Below, piece after piece: positions 9,701-25,984 of a stretch of 64,000 nucleotides of DNA; position 1 is the stretch's first letter; every line of letters starts with the position of its first letter. The notes beneath the pieces were generated by a model that was given only the letters and a program-made list of their open reading frames with translations, searched no databases and was not told where the DNA came from. The stretch covers positions 1,571,001 to 1,635,000 of the forward strand of contig NZ_CP079724.1 in NCBI RefSeq assembly GCF_019334565.1, read 5' to 3'. This stretch comes from Streptococcus oralis. Its GTDB lineage: Bacteria; Bacillota; Bacilli; Lactobacillales; Streptococcaceae. The position numbers and the translations under genes were made by a program.

Positions 9701-12700
9701 CTTGGCAAATTCTGCACGCAAGGCTGCACGTTCGGCAGTCACATCCTGACCAGCTTTGAGCTTGGTCATGAAGTCTGTTAATTTTGGAGCTAAGTCTACC
9801 GATTCTTCTAGTTTAACGACACGATTATCCATGTTTTGGTTGATCATGTGCTTACCAAGTTCGCGGAAGGCTGCTGATACCTTGCTATCCTCAAAATGGC
9901 CATTTTCTACAAAATTGAAGGCAATGTCATTGATTTTCTTAGCTTCTTCTTCTGATTTCCATTGTTTCCATGAGTATTGAGCTCCTGAAAAGAGGGCAAT
10001 CTTAGATGGTTCAGACTGTTGCATTGGGTTCAACATGATACCAGATAGCAAGCTAGGATCCACATTCGGATGAAGGAATTTCTCACCACCACCTAGAATC
10101 AAGTGCTGTTTAGAGTTATCTGTTACAGGCCAGTTAATCCAAAGTGAGACTGGGCGATAGGTCTTGCCTCCTGCGGATAGATTGTTCTTGAGAGTTGAAA
10201 GGAAGCTTTCAGAGACTTCACCCCAAATCTTACCACCCGTCAAGGTCATGGATGTTGAACTTGGGAGATTTTCATTGAGGGATTTCAACTCATCCTCACG
10301 TCCATTACCCCAATACTGGCCAGGAACAAAGATCATTTCTTTACGAAGACCACTGTAAGTTCCCTGCATTTCAGTCAACCACTTGGTCATATCTTGCATC
10401 AAGCGGTTGTAGCTATTGTAGCCTCCGACTGGGCTTGGAGCATCATCTGCAAGGATACCAAATTCGCGGACACCCACTTTCATCAACTGGGTAAATTTGG
10501 CCTTGATGGTTGCCAAATCTTCTTGGTAATGCGCTTCATTGCCAAAGCGGATGCGGTTGTTCATGAATGGATGAATAGTCCAGACATAGCGGGTTTTACT
10601 TTGATTTCCGACACGAGCAAGTTCACGGATTTCAGCTAGTTTTTCTTCTGGATAGAGTTCACGCCATTTCTTGTTGTGATATGGATCATCTTTTGGTGCA
10701 AAGAAGTATTGGTTCAATTTCAAATCGCCACCATAACGCATGAGCTCTGCACGATCGGCATTCGACCATGGATTTCCATAGTAACCTTCGATGAAACCAC
10801 GGTTCTTGAGCTCTGCGTAATCTTCTACTGTCACATTGCGAAGAACTGGAACTTGACTTTCCTTGAGCATGTGTTTCAGAGTTGTCAAACCATAGAAGAC
10901 TGCATCTGTATCTTTCCCGACGATAGAAATCGAGTTATCCTTAATGGTCAAGACATAGGCGTCAATCTTGTCAAAGAGACCTGCTGAAACATTGGACAAG
11001 TTTTGCTCTGCTTGTGAACCTTGTCCATGCACTCCAAGATAGATATTGGTTGCGCCAGCGATTGCTGCCTTACCAGTTGTATAAGATACTTGATTGTCCT
11101 GCAAGACACTCTTCAAGCGATTGCGAGTATAGATATCGAGTTGATCGCCCATGACTAGATTGACTTGCTTGCGAAGGGCTGTGACTCCTTCTCCATAAGT
11201 CACTTTTTGTGGAGTTGGGAAGACCTTGTACTCTTTCTTGAGATAGTCTGCGCTCTTGCTGGCAGTGGCAATGCTGTCTTCGCTAGCTGGTTTACTTGCA
11301 GTGAATTGATCTGCCAATTCAACTGTTCCATCACCTGTTTGCTCTACTTTTGGTTTTTCTGGTGTAGTTGGTTTTTCTGGTTGACTTGGTGCAGGCGTTT
11401 CTTGCTCTTCTTTGACAGGTTTCAATAGATGAACTTCGGCTGCACTTGCAAAACCACCAACGCCTTCCAATACTTTCAACTCAATCTTGTTGGTATGTAC
11501 CGCCGCAAAGTTGACTGTTTTTTCTTGGGCGTTGTTGTCCCAGCTTCCTTCTGAAACCTTGACCATTTGGCCATCTTTTTGTGCGTAGATTTCGTAGCGC
11601 GTCACAACACCATTTCCACCACCTGGACGTGGGAGATACGTCAAGCCATTGACTTTTTCTGCTTCTTTCAAGGTCATAGTAAGAGTGTATGGCGCAGTGT
11701 CACCAGTCCATTTAGTATGCCAGAAGGTATTTGGATCATTGTCAAAGGCCTTTTCAACAGCGCCTTCAGTTGCGTTTCCTGGAAGTTGCTGACTGCTTGC
11801 GGTTGCTGTAATCTTATCATTTGAAATCAAGCGAGGATTTACAAATGGTTTGTCTGACAACTCTGCGCTATGCAAGATTCCTTTGAAACCACCGATGCTT
11901 TCAAGCGGTAGAACCAAGCTATTGTGGGCAAAGCGAGGGTGGGCTGGATTTGCGATACGCTCAATCTTTTCACCATCTACATAGACTTCTGTAGATTGTG
12001 GTTTGGTCACAATAGAGATTTGATAACGTTTGTTCTTTTCAAGTTTTTTCTTGAATTGGATATGGAACTGTTCAAACTGGTAAGCAAGATAGCCGTCTTT
12101 ATCAGCTAGATAGATACGGTTGTCCCCACTTGTTGAGAAGGTTTGTTCACCGTCTCCAGTGACAGTTACATCAAACTTCAAGACGTGACTTGGACCAACA
12201 TCGCCAGCCAAGCCTTCGATACTGCTGTCTTTCTCAAAAGCCAATCCCTGCTCGCTTGTCTTCACCTTCTTGCTTGCATAGTTCTTGACTGTTTCAGGAT
12301 TGATAGTAAACAAGTCGCTTTGATCAATCTCTTTATCAGGATTTGACTGTGGCGCATAAGGGCTCGTTGGTAGGGTGCGTTCTGCAAAGGTCGCAGCTGC
12401 ACGGTCAGATCCCCAAGTGCGCTCCGCAGTGGTTTGCATGCTCTTGAAGAAGCGTTTAAAGATATCATAAGAGGTCAAACCGGTCTCATGAAGGTCGATA
12501 TTATCATTCCAAACTGCGTGACCACCACCAAGGATACTTGGATGAGAAGCTGGTAGAAGTGGACCGCCACCTGTTCTAAAATCATTTGGTGTCCAGCTAT
12601 TGTACTGACGTTCGTAGTTAGCATAGTCCCCGTAGGCTGCTTGACTATTGCTTCCACTTGGCACACTATAGGTCGGTACATCCGTGATATTGATAATCTT

Positions 12701-15001
12701 AGCTCCCTGAGCAATGGCTTCATTTGGTCGTTGCCATCCGATACTCCAGATATCAACCTCTACTCCGTTCCAATCAACAGGAGTGTTCCCACGTTTCGCA
12801 CTGAGTGAGCCCCAGATACGAGGGGTGTAACCTTTAGACTTGATATATTGGGTCAAATCATTGACATAGCGACGGTAACTTTCTCTGCTGCCATAGTATT
12901 CATCCGTTCCGATATGAACAGTTGATACCCCATGAAGCGGTGCATCTGGACCATCGAGGAGTTTGTCATAAACTGATTTGACAAATTTAAGAGTTTCTTC
13001 GTACTTGTTATCCAAGTCTAGCATGGCTACGCGCTCAACATTGTGCTTGCCTGCATAATCGCTCAAACTACCTTGATACATAAGGTCTGGGCGGACTTTG
13101 ACAAAGGACAAGGCGTGACCTGGTGTGTCAATTTCTGGTACTAGGTTGATATGCAAAGCCTTGGCAAGTTTAATCAGATTTTGCATTTCTTCCTTGGTAT
13201 AGTGCTCATCTGATGTCAATTTTTGACCATTCTTACCGACAATGTCTGTCTCCACACGGAAACCAGTCTTGGCATGTTCAAGAACATACTTGAGTTGTTC
13301 TTCTGGTGTTAAGCTCTTACCTGCCAAGTGTTCCTTAAGGAAGATATAGTTATCGTTGAGGTGCAACTGCAAGTCGTTCATCTTGTAGTAGGCCATGTTG
13401 AGCATGATGTCTACAAGGGTGTCATAAGGGATAAATTTACGACCTGTATCCAACATAAAGCCACGGTGGCTGAAACTTGGGAAATCACGAATTTCGCCAT
13501 TTTGGAGGTTACTTTCTCCCATTTGAAGAAGAGTACGAGTGGCGTAGAAGGCTCCTGTGTTTGTGGCAGCTTCGATGGTAATCACATCATTTTGGATAGT
13601 GATGCCATACCCTTCTTTACCATAACCCTTGTTTTCAACTTTTTTAAATTCGATTCGTTTTTGAGCCTGCTTGTCACCTGTTGCTAGTTCCAATCCACGG
13701 CTGGCAAGGTCTGACTGATAGAAGGTTGCAGCCTGATCAAAGCCAGAATCTCCTGTCGCAAGGACTGTATCTGAAGTGATAGAAGATTGGCCTTCTTTTC
13801 CATACCATTGTTGAACAGCTGGTGCTACTTTTGGTTTCACACCCACACCTTCGTCCTGATGTAAGCCCTTGATGACTACTTCAAACTCTTTGGTAAAGGT
13901 ATGACTGTCTCTGATTTGCTGCACCATAACCTTAACGCGTTGATCTGTCAGAGGTTTATGGATACGATTTTGAAGGTCAATCACACCTTGCTTGTTGCTT
14001 CCGATAAGGCTAACTTTCCCTGGTAAAGTTGGTAAGACAAGAGACTGTCCATCTTCTGCTACTGTTAGTTCGGTTACTTGGCGGATATCCGTTACCTTAC
14101 TTGTATCAGGAATATTCGAATAAGCTCGAATTTCTTGGATACCAACGTTTCTCCAGTTCATTGTACCAGCTTGGTAGTCATTAATCTCTAATTTGAGGTA
14201 CTTAGCTTGAATACTTTCAGCTAGGTCAACTTTCTCATCTAAAACAGGTTCTCCAGTTTTGGTATGAGCTAGTTTCCATTGTTTTTCTCCATTAGCGCCC
14301 ACGTCTTCTTGACCTGCATAGTAGAGACTCCAAGATTTGATATTAGGGTCATTTTGCCCATTACGAAGACGACGATCCCAGTCAATTTCTACATGTTTGA
14401 TCAAGGTAGTCTTTGGCAGAGTTAGTTCAAAAGTTGGTTTTGGTACATCTTTGTCTGTAGCCCAACGAGTATTGTCATCTCCATCGATAGCTTTATCCGC
14501 AGTAAAGTTGGTACCAGTCTCATGGTTGCTTGCCTGAGCAGTAGCACCCTCGAGATGGTTGACATCTTCTCTATCTTCGATTGTCTTTTCAGCTGGTTTT
14601 ACTGCTGGTGTAGGGGTTTCCGCAGCTTGTTTATCTGCCTTTGGTGTTTCAACCGGTTTCGGCGTTTCTGCTGGTTTGGGACTTGCAGGACTTGTCTCTG
14701 GTTTTGCCTCTTCACTTGTTGCAGGATTGGTTCCCTCATCAGTCGCTGGAGTTTCTTCATGACTTGCTTCTGTTGCAGCTTCTGCATCCGCTTTTTCAAG
14801 CGCAGCGGCTAAATCATCTGGTAACTTATCCAGGGCTTGAACATGAGTGATACTTCCCTCTGTCTCTGAAGGTGTTGCTGTTTCTGCCGCCTGAACCATA
14901 TTGGCGCCAAAGATACTAGCACCAATCATAACGGAGGCTGCACCGATTGCAAATTTTCTTATACTAAAGTGACAGCGTTTCTCAAAAAAATGTCTATCCA
15001 T
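6746..15001 (-). CDS. Giant LPXTG surface glycosidase with GH20 (hexosaminidase) and GH84 catalytic domains
   Basis: 2751 residues from MDRHFFEKRCHFSIRK. The start at 15001 is chosen because AGGAGAAAG precedes it; a longer frame opens at 15031. In order: YSIRK-type signal (motif at 12-16), Pro/Glu/Thr-rich linker, discoidin-like carbohydrate-binding domain (about 145-300), GH20 domain (about 390-880) with the Asp-Glu pair in HIGTDEYYG (D700-E701), LamG-like region (about 915-1055), a CBM32-like domain (about 1055-1195), a GH84 N-domain and catalytic domain (about 1250-1680) with GFIEGYYGNPW and the Asp-Asp pair in GILADDAPS (D1519-D1520), several more F5/8-type domains, three 37-residue repeats, and the LPATG sortase signal (2719-2723). 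Both families release terminal GlcNAc/GalNAc using the substrate N-acetyl group. Probable role: trimming host glycans at the cell surface. I know no pneumococcal gene at this spot. Confidence 0.93.
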   Translation of the reverse strand: MDRHFFEKRCHFSIRKFAIGAASVMIGASIFGANMVQAAETATPSETEGSITHVQALDKLPDDLAAALEKADAEAATEASHEETPATDEGTNPATSEEAKPETSPASPKPAETPKPVETPKADKQAAETPTPAVKPAEKTIEDREDVNHLEGATAQASNHETGTNFTADKAIDGDDNTRWATDKDVPKPTFELTLPKTTLIKHVEIDWDRRLRNGQNDPNIKSWSLYYAGQEDVGANGEKQWKLAHTKTGEPVLDEKVDLAESIQAKYLKLEINDYQAGTMNWRNVGIQEIRAYSNIPDTSKVTDIRQVTELTVAEDGQSLVLPTLPGKVSLIGSNKQGVIDLQNRIHKPLTDQRVKVMVQQIRDSHTFTKEFEVVIKGLHQDEGVGVKPKVAPAVQQWYGKEGQSSITSDTVLATGDSGFDQAATFYQSDLASRGLELATGDKQAQKRIEFKKVENKGYGKEGYGITIQNDVITIEAATNTGAFYATRTLLQMGESNLQNGEIRDFPSFSHRGFMLDTGRKFIPYDTLVDIMLNMAYYKMNDLQLHLNDNYIFLKEHLAGKSLTPEEQLKYVLEHAKTGFRVETDIVGKNGQKLTSDEHYTKEEMQNLIKLAKALHINLVPEIDTPGHALSFVKVRPDLMYQGSLSDYAGKHNVERVAMLDLDNKYEETLKFVKSVYDKLLDGPDAPLHGVSTVHIGTDEYYGSRESYRRYVNDLTQYIKSKGYTPRIWGSLSAKRGNTPVDWNGVEVDIWSIGWQRPNEAIAQGAKIINITDVPTYSVPSGSNSQAAYGDYANYERQYNSWTPNDFRTGGGPLLPASHPSILGGGHAVWNDNIDLHETGLTSYDIFKRFFKSMQTTAERTWGSDRAAATFAERTLPTSPYAPQSNPDKEIDQSDLFTINPETVKNYASKKVKTSEQGLAFEKDSSIEGLAGDVGPSHVLKFDVTVTGDGEQTFSTSGDNRIYLADKDGYLAYQFEQFHIQFKKKLEKNKRYQISIVTKPQSTEVYVDGEKIERIANPAHPRFAHNSLVLPLESIGGFKGILHSAELSDKPFVNPRLISNDKITATASSQQLPGNATEGAVEKAFDNDPNTFWHTKWTGDTAPYTLTMTLKEAEKVNGLTYLPRPGGGNGVVTRYEIYAQKDGQMVKVSEGSWDNNAQEKTVNFAAVHTNKIELKVLEGVGGFASAAEVHLLKPVKEEQETPAPSQPEKPTTPEKPKVEQTGDGTVELADQFTASKPASEDSIATASKSADYLKKEYKVFPTPQKVTYGEGVTALRKQVNLVMGDQLDIYTRNRLKSVLQDNQVSYTTGKAAIAGATNIYLGVHGQGSQAEQNLSNVSAGLFDKIDAYVLTIKDNSISIVGKDTDAVFYGLTTLKHMLKESQVPVLRNVTVEDYAELKNRGFIEGYYGNPWSNADRAELMRYGGDLKLNQYFFAPKDDPYHNKKWRELYPEEKLAEIRELARVGNQSKTRYVWTIHPFMNNRIRFGNEAHYQEDLATIKAKFTQLMKVGVREFGILADDAPSPVGGYNSYNRLMQDMTKWLTEMQGTYSGLRKEMIFVPGQYWGNGREDELKSLNENLPSSTSMTLTGGKIWGEVSESFLSTLKNNLSAGGKTYRPVSLWINWPVTDNSKQHLILGGGEKFLHPNVDPSLLSGIMLNPMQQSEPSKIALFSGAQYSWKQWKSEEEAKKINDIAFNFVENGHFEDSKVSAAFRELGKHMINQNMDNRVVKLEESVDLAPKLTDFMTKLKAGQDVTAERAALRAEFAKIKEAAELYKASGDKKMVAQIHYWLDNAIDQMNALDAFLTGTEAMATNDAAKLWDSYYKGLKLYEQSQTHTFHYVDHMEKAELGVQHIRPFILSLKEVLASEVQKVLHPDQIISTFITNRTGVEGGLAEVTDGDLATHAIIKSPNSIKTGDYIGMKFNKPIAIQTLTFAMGTQANPRDTFSKAEVQYLDENDNWVTLKEPSYVGNESLLKFENLTIKAKAVRMIATADRENTWFAVQEIAVNRPVEKARSQQATTVSLSSNLVYKLNTSARQITDGKDNTEAMMANADGSNTTPVDAWAQLDLGEVKSVTKVRLRQGTGDKLAAGVLEYSTDGTTWQELDRLSGEQAKEVTRAINARYIRVRNTKALDLWWRIQDFSVETRSGNSELTDTNVDALKETPVLDSLGSYELQIPAGTKLPAHSYLGMKLDRIHQIKSIQLKGQANPALTLEYSANAQEWTPASQLADRSVVSHLVRYVRLVNKTDQEQAVTSTSLLVTTKEVQPTKLESTTMAIHPTYGSNDVRKLNNLDQLFDGVYNNFVEFSDYARKDGHVTLKLGSERTIKKIRAYIQDGTQNYLRDGKIQVSQDGKTWTDVVTVGDGVANSTHDDSLTDGWTHDSKMPGNRYIEGELTTPVKANYLRVLYTADYDARFVGFTELVINDGEFVKPINDPTVEGSSGESQGNFYNNLVDGKVLTSYKSEKDKGELVYHLSEPTNANHLRLVSSLPEGAKARVLARTLKDGQDSWLDLGAITSSLQTFAIRNSGSLLDVKLVWEGGKAEFYELASFHQELTEEPVQSSKGEEPAPVLDVPEFTGGVNAVEALVHELPEYTGALATVGDQAAPIVEKPEFKGGVNAVEALVHELPEYTGPVATVGDQAAPTVEKPEFKGGVNAVMALVHELPEYTGPLATVGDQAAPTVEKPEFKLSSLASDEGKAPAPELKQEVTKRETAEQSLPATGESQSDTALFLAGVSLALSALFVAKTKKD
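6939..7305 (-). repeat. 111-bp tandem repeats encoding 37-residue C-terminal modules
   Basis: Start points at 6939, 7050, 7161 and 7272 give an exact period of 111 bp, with the fourth copy partial. The encoded unit runs through [23 protein letters not shown] and ATVGDQAAP. It sits just before the wall-sorting signal, so it probably acts as a wall-spanning spacer. Copies are nearly identical at the DNA level, so length variation by recombination is likely. Confidence 0.85.
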
Positions 15002-15032
15002 CTTTCTCCTATTCCTTTCATCCGCATACATG

Positions 15033-15046
15033 AGTAAGCGGTATCA
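15033..15046 (-). promoter_or_regulatory. Degenerate cre-like site in the GH20/GH84 gene leader
   Basis: The minus strand reads TGATACCGCTTACT about 32 bases upstream of the start. It matches the CcpA site consensus TGNAANCGNTNNCA at most fixed positions but not at position 4 or 14. It corresponds to the better site before the GH101 gene, and the two leaders are similar around it. Confidence 0.35.
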
Positions 15047-15057
15047 TTTCTCCTTTG

Positions 15058-15086
15058 AAAAAGGAGAGAACCAAGAGGTCCTCTCC
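15058..15086 (-). terminator. Terminator between the protease-GH101 gene and the GH20/GH84 gene
   Basis: The minus strand reads GGAGAGGACC, loop TCTT, GGTTCTCTCC, then TTTTTC: a ten-pair stem with one G-T pair and a U tail. The two giant genes therefore probably have separate transcripts, with partial readthrough possible. Confidence 0.85.
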
Positions 15087-15141
15087 GGCTGTTTGTTCCT
15101 TTTTGATTCAAGTTGCTTTGAACTGCTGAAATCAAATTTCA

Positions 15142-21513
<6,372 letters not shown>

Positions 21514-21532
21514 CTAAATCCTTTCATTTTCC

Positions 21533-21546
21533 AGTAAGCGTTTACA
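21533..21546 (-). promoter_or_regulatory. cre-like CcpA site upstream of the protease-GH101 gene
   Basis: The minus strand reads TGTAAACGCTTACT, matching TGNAANCGNTNNCA at all fixed positions except the last. It lies 26 bases before the start codon, downstream of any likely promoter, where CcpA binding would block elongation. This suggests carbon-catabolite repression. Between 21547 and 21732 I see only AT-rich sequence without another clear element. Confidence 0.5.
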
Positions 21547-21732
21547 TTTCTTTTTTAAAAAATACTCCTTTCTCTGAAAGTGCTAAGCTTAACTGTTATA
21601 AATAAAAAATAATTGTACTTTTAATATAACAAATAAAAGGGCAGAAAGCAATAGGAAATAGGTAAAATTCACTAAAATTTTCTCTTTTCTGAAAAATCCT
21701 ATCTCTAATCATTCAGGGACTTATACCAAGAT

Positions 21733-21772
21733 AAAAAAGGACTTAACCATCATATCGATGGCTAAATCCTTT
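21733..21772 (-). terminator. Terminator after the aliA pseudogene
   Basis: Minus-strand arms AAAGGATTTAGCCAT / ATGGTTAAGTCCTTT enclose a seven-base loop and are followed by TTTATC, about 13 bases past the reading-frame end. Confidence 0.8.
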
Positions 21773-21784
21773 ACTTTTTTAAAG

Positions 21785-23767
21785 TTATTTCACATGGTTT
21801 GCGAGTTCTTCTTGGGCCTTTTTATTTGACTCTTCTTTTTCTTTTAACCATTTTTCTTGAGCTTTTTGGTATTCTTCTGTTGTCACTGCCTTATCTTGTA
21901 CTTCTAGATATTTGTACAAAAGGGCTTCACTCATACCCTTGTTACCAGAGTATGCAAATGGAAGTGTAAATGATACCATCTTAGACAACATTGGACGACC
22001 AGTTTGAGAAGTTGTTGGGATGAGCAAGGCACTGTCTGTCAACCAAGCTTGGGCAGCAGCATATTTCTCATAACGTTTTGAAACATCAGTGGTTTCTTCA
22101 CCAGCTTCCACAACCATTTTTTCGTAATCTTCTAAACCAACTTGCTTAGCCGCAGCGTTGTTTGTCCCAGAATCAAATCCTAGATATGTTTTCGTATTTT
22201 CTCCTACAGAAGGCTTGATAATATCAAGATAAGTAGATGGATCGATATAGTCTGGAGACCAACCCACGTTATCTGAGATATCCCAGTCTTCTCCAGCCGC
22301 AGTTTCAGCGAAGTAGGTAATGTTTTGAACATCATCTTTTTGGAGCTGTTGGATGTCGATAACCACATTATCTGATCCTAGATTTTCTTCAACTGACTGT
22401 TTAAAAGATTGAACACGTTGAACTTTTGTTGTATTGGTTTGATCTACAGGCATATCCAAGTGGATTGGGAATTTCACACCTTCCGCTTGAAGGGCCGCCT
22501 TAGCTTTAGCGAACTCTGCTTTGGCTTTGTCAGGATTGTAGAGTCCATCTTGGGCATCATCCAAGTTTACGTTGCTCCACTCATCTCCATAGGTCACCAA
22601 TTTTTACTTAACTAATTCCCCAAAGTTTTTCCCATCTGCCTGTACAAATGTAGGAGGAACAAATAAGTTACGAAGCAGTTTAGTAGCCCCGCTTGCACCA
22701 TTTACTTGAGAAGCGTAGGCTGTTCTGTCAAAACCAAATGCAATAGCTTGACGGAAGTCCTTATTCAAAAGTGCCTTCTTGGTTGATACTTTTTCCTCAT
22801 CTGTTGTCTTAGAAGTGTACTTATAAGACTGGCGATCGATATTTGTGCCTACTAAATAAGTAGTAGAATCTTGTTGGGTATAAACGATATTGTCTTTGAA
22901 TGTTTTTTCAGTCTCTGAGTAACTAGCACTTGTTGGGAAGAGGCGAGCCATTGTAAAGCTACCGTCTTTGAAAGCTTCAGTTGGCTTATTAGTATCTTGA
23001 CCATCCCAGAAGGATAATTTCACTTTATCAAGATGGACATTGTCTTTGTCCCAATAGTTTGGATTCTTTTCGAACTCGACTGATGATTTGGCTACGATTG
23101 ATTTGAGTAAGAATGGTCCATTATAGAGAATACTGCTTGGGTCCGTACCTTTAGCAAAGTCATCCCCTTTAGAGTTCAAAAATTCTTCATTAACAGGAGC
23201 CAGAACACCCATTGTTGTCTTAGAATTCCAGAAACTTTCTGGCTTGTTCAATGTGTATTGAACGGTATAATCATCAAGAGCTTTGATTCCTACTTGAGAA
23301 AAATCTGTAATTTCTCCTTTGACATAGGCATCCAATCCCTTGATAGATTCCTGAACCAGGTAAAGACCATCTGATTTCTTATCAGCAGCATACTTAAGAC
23401 CAGTTACAAAGTCTTGAGCTTTAACTTCTGCATACTCCTCACCTTCAGATGTATACCATTTTGCATCCTTTCGGAGTGTATACGTGTAAGTCAATCCATC
23501 CTTAGATACAGACCAATCCTCAGCCATAGATGGTACAAAATTCCCATAGCGGTCATTTTCAAGTAAGCCATCAATAACGTTGCTAGTAATATTTGCTGTA
23601 GCTGCCTTACCAGTTGTCAAATAGTTTAGGTTATCAGGATCCGTTTCGTAAATGTATGAGAATGTTTTCTCACCTTTAGCATTTGAACTTGATCCAGAGC
23701 AAGCCGCAAGAGTCGCAGCTGCCAATAACGTCACACCCGCAAGGGCAAGTAGTTTTGAACTTTTCAT
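21785..23767 (-). pseudogene. aliA: aliA oligopeptide-binding lipoprotein, interrupted by an in-frame TAA
   Basis: The frame encodes an AliA/AmiA-family SBP_bac_5 lipoprotein: signal peptide MKSSKLLALAGVTLLAAATLAAC with the lipobox LAAC, then a full-length peptide-binding domain ending NKKAQEELANHVK. Codon 388 is TAA (22604-22606) in the context GELVK-stop-KLVTYGDEW. Both halves are in the same frame, so this is a single nonsense change, probably GAA to TAA, because pneumococcal AliA has Glu there as I recall. The product would be a 387-residue fragment missing about 272 residues, including much of the second lobe. A restart at the TTG at 22600 would lack a signal peptide. AliA normally feeds peptides to the Ami permease. 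The 5' start has AAAGGAG and a consensus promoter, so decay looks recent. A sequencing error remains possible. Confidence 0.88.
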
Positions 23768-23794
23768 TGTTTTCTCCTTTAAAACTTTCACCCC

Positions 23795-23824
23795 ATTATA
23801 GTCCCTTTTCAGAAACATGTCAAT
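23795..23824 (-). promoter_or_regulatory. Consensus sigma-A promoter of aliA
   Basis: The minus strand has TTGACA (23819-23824), a 17-base spacer and TATAAT (23795-23800), a perfect match to the vegetative consensus, about 28 bases upstream of the aliA ATG. From 23825 to 24000 the sequence is AT-rich; only a weak TATGAT -10 for rmlD (about 23969) is visible. Confidence 0.85.
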
Positions 23825-24004
23825 ATAATTTTCAGAATTTTTGAATTAATTTGGTAAATTCTGAAAAATAAGTTTTCTATTATAAAATTATGATTCTCTA
23901 ATACTATATTTTTATATCTTAAACCAGCAAAACAAGGACCGAAAATCAGATTTTTTATCATTTTTTTGCTATGATTAGATAGAAGAAAAGTTAAGGAGAA
24001 GACA

Positions 24005-24859
24005 ATGATATTAATTACAGGTGCAAATGGTCAACTCGGTACCGAACTACGTTATTTACTAGATGAACGAAATGTGGACTATGTTGCCGTGGATGTGGCC
24101 GAAATGGATATCACCAATGCTGAAATGGTTGAGAAAGTCTTTGCCGAGGTTAATCCAACTCTGGTCTATCATTGTGCAGCTTATACTGCTGTTGATGCGG
24201 CAGAAGATGAGGGAAAAGAACTGGATTTTGCCATCAACGTAACTGGAACTGAAAATGTAGCCAAGGCCTCTGAGAAATACGGAGCTACTCTGGTCTATAT
24301 CTCGACAGACTATGTCTTTGATGGGAAAAAACCAGTAGGACAAGAATGGGAAGTCGATGACCTACCTGGTCCGCAGACAGAGTACGGGCGTACCAAGCGA
24401 ATGGGTGAGGAACTCGTTGAAAACCTTACGTCACAGCATTATATCATCCGCACTGCTTGGGTCTTTGGAAATTATGGCAAAAACTTTGTCTTTACCATGC
24501 AAAATCTTGCTAAAACCCATAAAACTCTCACTGTTGTCAACGACCAACACGGCCGCCCAACTTGGACACGTACCTTGGCTGAGTTCATGACCTACCTGAC
24601 TGATAATCAAAAAGAGTATGGCTACTACCACTTATCAAATGACTCCACTGAAGATACCACTTGGTATGACTTCGCTGTCGAGATTCTTAAGGACAGTGAT
24701 GTTGAAGTGATTCCAGTAGACTCCAGCAAGTTTCCTGCCAAGGCTAAACGCCCCCTCAACTCAACCATGAGTTTAGCCAAAGCGAAGACCACAGGTTTCG
24801 TCATTCCAACCTGGCAAGATGCCCTTAAAGAATTTTATAAACAAGAAGTAAGAAAATAA
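24005..24859 (+). CDS. rmlD: dTDP-4-dehydrorhamnose reductase RmlD, opposite to the capsule operon
   Basis: 284 residues of the SDR superfamily: ITGANGQLGTELRYLL (NAD(P)-binding glycine motif, about 4-19), AAYTAVDAAEDE, and the catalytic YxxxK region in QTEYGRTKRMGEE. It catalyses the last step of dTDP-L-rhamnose synthesis. AAGGAG precedes the ATG. Unlike the usual pneumococcal order rmlA-C-B-D in one direction, this gene is on the plus strand. It converges on rmlB across a shared terminator and diverges from aliA, so it must use its own promoter. Confidence 0.95.
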   Translation: MILITGANGQLGTELRYLLDERNVDYVAVDVAEMDITNAEMVEKVFAEVNPTLVYHCAAYTAVDAAEDEGKELDFAINVTGTENVAKASEKYGATLVYISTDYVFDGKKPVGQEWEVDDLPGPQTEYGRTKRMGEELVENLTSQHYIIRTAWVFGNYGKNFVFTMQNLAKTHKTLTVVNDQHGRPTWTRTLAEFMTYLTDNQKEYGYYHLSNDSTEDTTWYDFAVEILKDSDVEVIPVDSSKFPAKAKRPLNSTMSLAKAKTTGFVIPTWQDALKEFYKQEVRK

Positions 24860-24876
24860 AAGTTTATGACATATAT

Positions 24877-24910
24877 AAAAAGCAAGAGGCTTTAAATTCT
24901 CTTGCTTTTT
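24877..24910. terminator. Bidirectional terminator between rmlD and rmlB
   Basis: AAAAAGCAAGAG and CTCTTGCTTTTT arms form a perfect 12-base inverted repeat around a ten-base loop. It ends both the rmlD transcript and the capsule operon. Confidence 0.88.
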
Positions 24911-24919
24911 AGTATCTGA

Positions 24920-25975
<1,056 letters not shown>

Positions 25976-25984
25976 TTAACCTTT

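Noticed and set aside
14522..14850. Overlapping plus-strand frames opposite the linker of the GH20/GH84 gene
   Set aside because: They are antisense to a Pro/Glu/Thr-rich coding segment whose composition keeps several frames open. No start signals or recognisable domains.
21785..22600. Separate 271-residue peptide-binding protein
   Set aside because: The only start is a TTG immediately after the TAA, with no signal peptide. It continues the aliA frame, so it is the second half of the pseudogene.
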